Below are positions 60,052 to 64,000 of a DNA stretch of 64,000 nucleotides, one piece after another; positions within the stretch are counted from its first letter, which is position 1, and every line of letters begins with the position of its first letter. Source of the stretch: Sipunculus nudus (Eukaryota; Annelida; Sipuncula; Golfingiida; Sipunculidae); the NCBI GenBank assembly GCA_026874595.1, contig CM049316.1, positions 37,891,195 to 37,955,194 of the forward strand, written 5' to 3'. The notes beneath the pieces were generated by a model. The model saw only the letters and a program-made list of their open reading frames with translations, was not told the DNA's origin and searched no databases. Position numbers and translations under genes: made by a program.

Positions 60052-62816
60052 GTAAATATATGTAAATATATGTAAATATATTTCCGGCTGTTTTGATATG
60101 GGTAAGCACTGTTCTGGTCAATAACTTTAACTATTGATGTAATTTCCGGAAAATACATAGGAAACACAGAGAATAATATTTTTTTTTTGCTACATATGAA
60201 CAAAAACAGACAAGTGGTTTGATATTTAGCAGTCCTGAGGCGAAACAACAGGTTTTAATGGAAAATTGAGGGTTTTTATTTAATTTCTTGAAAGAAAAAG
60301 TAGCAGTTACCAAGTTTTGGTTTTGGTTGGAGAACTTGGGACATCCAATTGAATGTCAAATCTTGGATTCGTAGGTTTAACAGTTTCAAAATGTGCCAGT
60401 CTTAACCAATAGATGGACAAACAGATGGACTGACACACAAGAGACAATGGATCATAAATATAGTTCAGATGACTTATAGTCAGCTGAGCTAAACTATCTT
60501 GACAAAGCAGCTTACACTAAACACATATTTGTTAATGAGGAAAGGTTTAGAAACATTTTAAAACCAGATTAATACAAATTTTAACTAGTTTTCCAACTGA
60601 TTCTCATACATTATCAAGGCATTCTTTTCAATATCTAAAGTTAGCCTGTTTCTATAATTTTCTTATATAATGTTCTATTGGTTAATCTACTAGTATTCTT
60701 TTTCAACCTCAAAGTGTCTGGTCTGGCATTAATACATGAAGTTAATAATAATAATACAGGTAATGATAATAATAATAATGATAATAATATTAAAATAATT
60801 ACACTTATAATTATACATAAAAATTTAAATTTACAACTATAAAAAGTCAAAGTGATCAATTAATGATGACAGTAATGATATATGAGAGCATATAAATTAA
60901 ACATTAACTGTTGAATTTACTGATAATATTAAATTACAATATGGACTGCTATGAATGGTGATACAATTTTTCAAAGCTATAGCGTAAAGCAGGGTAAAAT
61001 TAGAATAATTAGGATAAAAGCAGTGAAGGTATGAACAAGCTGATTGTTTCAGGAAAACATGCCAAATTTTGTTTGCATACATAGTGGTTTCTCAGAGTTA
61101 TTCCAAAATTCAGATAGTCCAGGAGATTTGATGGAGGTTTTTTCTAGACTCCTGTAAAAGTTTGGTGTGCCCAAAGAATTCTTGCAAAACTGTTAAGAAC
61201 CATATAAATAGTGACACAGAAAGTCTATTACGCTAACGAGGCAGCGGAAATCTTGCGCTTCTAAAGAAGCAACCGATTTTCATGCTGCCAGCTTTGACCG
61301 TTTATGATATATTTAGACACCAGATGGCGATACGTTTTCCACTGAAATAAACGTGCGTATGATGTGACAAGCAGCCAATCAGATGCCAATAAACAAACAC
61401 TCGACAGGCATCCTGGCTCCGCCCATTGCTGCGCTTCAAGCGCCGCTTAATGAGTTTCCGGTCGAATTTAAAATGCTACCTCTGCATTCTCGCATCATTG
61501 ACCGATTCGATTATGACATTATGACTGTGTTAGCGTAGCCATGTATCTGTTGTCTGCAGAACTGAAACCAGCAAGCGAGGTGTGCGCGTAGCCTTTGTTG
61601 TTACGTTTCGTTTGAATTACAGCTCAACGGCCGAGCATCCTATGTGCCCAAGGCCCTAAGCAAACCACGTCAGGGGCAATTCTCTCTGAGCCTGTGGCCT
61701 GTTCAGACGGTTACGCTGGGGGATGAGCTGTCACTCAAAAAGAAATGAATATGATTGGCTGTGTATTCCTCGCTTGGCTTTGTCTTCCAGCACAAGGTCT
61801 CATCTGATTGGACAAAAATACAGTGCTCCCCTCTGGTGTTGCAATTCAGGATACGAGGTCATAACAAACAGCGCCTTACGATATAGGTAGTAGCCCTATA
61901 GGTTAAGCGCTGTGTAAAGAGCGTAAAAGTCTATTAATACAAATATGCACAAATTTTGCTGACAACTGAATCTAGGTAAGTCCCTTCATAAATTGTAGTT
62001 GTGGTAGTGATTTAAATATTCATACTGAATGTCATCAAAACCGTTCAACATTTAAGTTATCACAGCACAAAGAAGTCTGGTGACCTCTGACCTCATTATA
62101 CAATGTATATGCCTGAGTTTAGGGAAGAATCAAATTCCGGTGAGAAACTATAAATATTGGTATATATTCATAGGGAGCTTCATGAAAATGAAAGTCATAA
62201 TGGTGCCAACAAAGTCTTGTGATCTCTGACCTCAATTAACCTCTGACCTCATTAAATATGCATGGATATTGGCTAGAAATGAACTCAGTAGTTATACTCA
62301 GGGCTGTGAAAAGCCATCAAATCCCTGGTAAGTTATCATGGCAACACTAGAAGTAAAAGGACAGACATATGTATGTATGGATTGACAGAGGGACACTGTC
62401 TATACCAAAATACCATAAAGACAAAATTAAGGCCTCTAGATCTTGGTTGGATCTCTCTGTTAACTGGATATTTTGATAATTACTTAATTTAGAACCCAAT
62501 GTTTTTGTTTATCTTAGTTACTCAGAGGATCTGAAACATGGATCATTTAACAGATTAGGCTATGGTGACCTATTTTAAAATGTGAAATCAGATTAAAATT
62601 GAAACTGATCAAATTCACACAAAAAGTTTTTTTAGGATTATACAGATTGCTTCTTGCAGCAGAGATAGTTGGGTTTCAGAACTGTACAGCTATGGCTGAA
62701 AATCTTACAGGCAATTCAGAAATTGTGAATATTTAAGAGAATTCTAAAATACAGAGGGACTGACCTCAAACGGAACATACCCTCCAATTGATGACACAAA
62801 GACAAGGGATCCACCC
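49400..62816 (-). CDS. DHRS4: DHRS4-like SDR family dehydrogenase/reductase, 3' half (four exons), N-terminus outside window
   Basis: Joined minus-strand exons 62816-62765, 53808-53674, 52295-52240 and 49514-49400 read without a break, all GT-AG. They give [80 protein letters not shown] and [20 protein letters not shown], then [17 protein letters not shown] and a stop. The catalytic Ser (VSS) and Tyr-x3-Lys (YSVSK) are present. NxRVNxxxPGxxxT and the closing [18 protein letters not shown] are DHRS4-type. The final ARL fits the peroxisomal PTS1 signal, as SRL does in vertebrate DHRS4, an NADPH-dependent carbonyl/retinal reductase. The TGxxxGxG cofactor motif and NNAG region must lie beyond 64000. 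The 9-kb intron at 53809-62764 holds nested transposons. Confidence 0.9.
49515..51477. other. DHRS4-like intron, nothing recognised
   Basis: The frames on both strands (including one of 132 codons, 50205-50603 minus) have no family signature and overlap one another. Confidence 0.4.
51479..52176. mobile_element. Element with (ACAAAT)n hexamers and short inverted ends, in DHRS4-like intron
   Basis: CTGGGGTCAAATACA at the left mirrors TGTATTTGACCACAACCCCAG at the right (with a 4-base insert). Each end is followed inside by ACAAAT hexamers (51500-51580, 52080-52155). No coding content. The right end lies 64 bp from a DHRS4-like exon. Confidence 0.5.
52240..52295 (-). CDS. DHRS4: DHRS4-like exon [14 protein letters not shown]
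   Basis: Acceptor CTACAG|TTA, donor AAG|GTAAG. A 56-nt exon encoding [18 protein letters not shown] plus two bases. Too short to show as a long frame, but both phases fit. Confidence 0.85.
52440..53030 (+). repeat. TGACCT-rich tandem repeat H (about 155-bp units)
   Basis: Three units with ggccttgacctttgacccc, atgacctccaaactgatagg, ggtcttcatccatgggt, gagccatatgtgcaagatga and caaacggtttggctttaaat. It ends in a GACAGACAGACAGA tract (52953-52985). It shares the half-site motif and microsatellite with the hairpin family but has no stem-loop end. Confidence 0.8.
52841..52853 (-). promoter_or_regulatory. DR1-like motif in repeat H
   Basis: On the minus strand GGGTCA-A-AGGTCA. A second copy is at 52696-52708. 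Confidence 0.4.
53230..53575. mobile_element. TACTGT-type MITE copy, right end lost
   Basis: It begins TACTGTAGTTGGCTTC and continues gttttgcgagggttccattt, ttaatggcagacaaatgg and gatggaacctcttattc. It aligns with both sides of the split copy at 17162-18643. Confidence 0.55.
53674..53808 (-). CDS. DHRS4: DHRS4-like catalytic exon (YSVSK)
   Basis: Acceptor TTTCCTCAG|ATG, donor GCT|GTGAGT. 45 whole codons with the Tyr-x3-Lys pair and the IRVNGIAPG motif. Confidence 0.92.
54947..54961. promoter_or_regulatory. Exact IR3 palindrome AGGTCA-CAG-TGACCT
   Basis: Perfect estrogen-response-element consensus inside element F, in the position that reads cagagacctaattt in the neighbouring units. Confidence 0.45.
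55107..55135 (+). repeat. Internal terminal-type stem-loop in element F
   Basis: The same 12-base stem as the outer end, preceded by its ACGG tract (55050-55090) and followed immediately by more array. Confidence 0.85.
57441..57456 (+). repeat. Poly-G tract (16) in an F unit
   Basis: Expansion of the ctggggggtac motif that is 4-6 G in other units. Confidence 0.9.
58666..58694 (+). repeat. Terminal stem-loop of element F
   Basis: AGCTCAGATGAC, loop TTTCA, GTCAGCTGAGCT, followed by AA and then resumed element E sequence. One G-T/A-C position differs between arms; the rest pairs. Confidence 0.85.
59539..59576 (+). repeat. (TG)n microsatellite in element E
   Basis: About 19 TG units at the site occupied by poly-G in D. 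Confidence 0.95.
60020..60080. repeat. (TA)n and (TGTAAATA)n low-complexity tract
   Basis: A TA run followed by three tgtaaata units inside element E. Confidence 0.8.
60493..61219. other. DHRS4-like intron, AT-rich, nothing recognised
   Basis: It contains an (AAT)-rich tract near 60745-60800. No gene is seen. Confidence 0.4.
61231..61925. mobile_element. CpG-rich insertion (about 695 bp) with 11-bp flanking direct repeat
   Basis: AAAGTCTATTA occurs exactly at both edges (61220-61230, 61926-61936). The insert is much richer in CpG than its flanks. It contains CCAAT-type boxes in both orientations (agccaatcag, gattggctg, tctgattgg) and a GC-box-like ggctccgccc. TACGCT at the left and AGCGTA at the right would be 6-bp inverted ends, leaving a 9-bp duplication AAAGTCTAT. 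No open frame, clear RNA polymerase III boxes or family was recognised. Confidence 0.6.
61937..62760. other. DHRS4-like intron, nothing recognised
   Basis: tgacctctgacctcattata-like TGACCT pairs occur near 62085-62100 and 62225-62255, reminiscent of decayed half-site repeats. Confidence 0.35.
62765..62816 (-). CDS. DHRS4: DHRS4-like exon [12 protein letters not shown]
   Basis: Acceptor TTTCAG|G, donor GAG|GTCAGT. 52 nt that complete a codon, then encode [17 protein letters not shown], including the catalytic Ser. In phase with the next exon. Confidence 0.85.
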
Positions 62817-64000
62817 CTGAAAGTAAATCACATGTGCACACATTGCTGTTAGTTGAATTATCTACAAAATGCATATAATGAGCAGGGTAACAGTCTATTT
62901 ATTAGGGGGTTTGTTGGGTATGGTACCAGAAGAGGATGCAACAATGAGATCCACTTCCCAAATCTTCCCCACCTGTTTGAATGTATACACTTGTGCTTGT
63001 CTCTGGGCCCATGCCTATATATATTGGCCCTGGAACTTGTATTTTGTATCTGGGCATGGTGCAACCCACATTGTGCAGCACCAAGAACCATTTTGGTTCA
63101 GTTTGGTCAGACCACTGCTTGAACCAAGCCATGAACAGGAGTGCCAAAATGCCTCTGGTTCTAATCAATCATACGACCAATCTGTGGTCCTAGACATTAC
63201 CACTGGACTACACTTTTGTTGTCTGTTTGCTCTGACAAATGGGCAGGGAATGCTCATTGGATATTTACAAAGACAGATTTGAAAGTTAAGCAAATAAAAT
63301 GACAGCATGATTAAGTTTATTTAAGCATGAAGGTATAATAAAGAGGATTCTACTTTGACTGTGGATTCTGACAGATGTCACTAAAGATCTTGATAGGAAA
63401 CCTCTCTCTCAGATTTGGCTACTGAACTTGCCTATGGCTCTAGCCTTATCCCTGATATTCTTGCGGAGTACCTCTGTATCCCTTGGCAAAGATTTATTAA
63501 AACAATTACCTCCCTGAGAAGTATTTCATTTAGATGTAAAGAAGTTGTAAGATGTAAGTTTCAGTGAGTTCTCTTACACTGTGGGTCATGCAATTTGGTA
63601 TTAAACTAGCAGTTCACTGATGCCAACAATGGATTTGGTCATATATAAAAATGGGCGAAAATAAATTATTGTAAATGGTACACCCACTCACTTCTCAACT
63701 GGGACAGACCAACTTTTAGAAACGGCTTCCTTGGTTCACCAACAAGTGACATGCGAAGAATTTTCATCAGTGGCAAGCATAGAAGCATCACATTACAGAA
63801 ATAATATAAAAAATAGTGTAACTGTACCGTAAATTTATACATAATCAAAATAAATCCAAGGACTTGGACTGGAGTGGCTTGGACTGGGACTTGAATTTGA
63901 CGCCTGGTGTGGGCACTGCTAAGCAAACTCCTGATTTTTATGCCAAAAGCAATGGTATGGTTATCAGGCAATACTCACTTTGAATAAATCTGGATTTAGG
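62817..64000. other. Upstream intron of the DHRS4-like gene
   Basis: The frames here overlap on several strands and show no SDR sequence. The remaining 5' exons are presumably beyond the right edge. Confidence 0.4.

Larger units (their letters stand above)
54057..60492 (+). mobile_element. Hairpin-family element E, split by element F
   Basis: Left piece 54057-54106: CTAGGGACCCATGGGTCAC .. GCTCAG .. TTGACCTTGAAGATAA. Right piece 58697-60492: AAATCTAAAATTG through to stem-loop AGTTCAGATGAC/TTATA/GTCAGCTGAGCT then AA (60462-60492). The two pieces join to the same sequence seen uninterrupted in D. It carries (TG)n at 59539-59575 where D has poly-G. Confidence 0.8.

Noticed and set aside
62869-63282. 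137-codon plus-strand frame MHIMSRVTVYLLGG..
   Set aside because: Several overlapping frames are open on both strands here (low stop density by chance). No domain, and it is antisense to the DHRS4-like intron.
63978-64000. Upstream DHRS4-like exon ending LNPDLFK before GTGAGT on the minus strand
   Set aside because: The donor is good, but the intron phase does not match the next exon (which needs two bases carried over), and the residues do not resemble the SDR region expected there.

Overview
This is a eukaryotic nuclear window: AT-rich, intron-rich, with no operons, and more than half occupied by dispersed and tandem repeats. The three recognisable genes are metazoan. The repeats (AGCTCAGCTGAC hairpins beside CCGT/ACGG tetranucleotide tracts, AGGTCA-rich tandem cores, TTAGGCC(A)n inverted repeats, long poly-G runs) are of a kind I associate with mollusc genomes. 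A bivalve is my best guess, but the species cannot be read from the sequence.

Genes. (1) A complete LIX1/LIX1L (Drosophila lowfat) orthologue lies on the + strand in four coding exons (18949-27250, 313 aa, every splice phase compatible). (2) A TRIM/RBCC-type protein (RING, two B-boxes, coiled coil, Ser/Pro-rich tail with 11-residue repeats) is encoded in one long exon on the + strand (38765-40459). (3) The 3' half of a DHRS4-like short-chain dehydrogenase/reductase lies on the - strand (exons at 62816-62765, 53808-53674, 52295-52240 and 49514-49400). It ends in the peroxisomal signal ARL, and its N-terminal Rossmann part lies beyond the right edge. A possible first exon with a mitochondrial-presequence-like start is seen at 1165-1304. 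Two decayed LINE reverse-transcriptase fragments are present (9188-9640 minus, 41397-42600 plus).

Repeats by region. 1-1075 and 37560-38390: tandem arrays (about 125 bp period) carrying GGTGGCGCCACC. 3480-4016: a long-TIR element with a perfect 9-bp target duplication (Mutator-like). 4386-8803: an inverted-repeat composite holding another array, into which a hairpin element (4875-7179) has inserted. 11690-16090: SINE-like copies, one split by a hAT-like MITE. 17162-18643: a MITE split by a hairpin-family element just upstream of LIX1. 19461-22556: a 3.1-kb hairpin element in LIX1 intron 1. 24193-26812: three MITE-like insertions in LIX1 intron 3. 33960-35133: another AGGTCA-rich core. 35513-36268: an LTR-like sequence with TATA box, poly(A) signal and several heat-shock-element motifs. 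47267-49171 and 54057-60492: two more copies of the 19461-22556 family, the second split by a 4.6-kb element (54107-58696) that carries a tandem array of about 338-bp units. 61220-61936: a CpG-rich insertion flanked by an exact 11-bp direct repeat.

The most interesting signal is the hairpin family. Nested insertions and paralogous empty sites let both ends be read: one end is C(A/T)AG-n-GACCCATGGGTC followed by GCTCAGCTGAC; the other is a stem-loop AGCTCAG(A/C)TGAC-loop-GTCA(G/T)CTGAGCT ending in CTAA within an A-tract. Its cores repeatedly carry exact DR1 (AGGTCA-A-AGGTCA), TCAAGGTCA and IR3 (AGGTCA-nnn-TGACCT) nuclear-receptor consensus sites. No transposase, Rep/helicase or complete reverse transcriptase is encoded in the window, so all elements seen here look non-autonomous or decayed.
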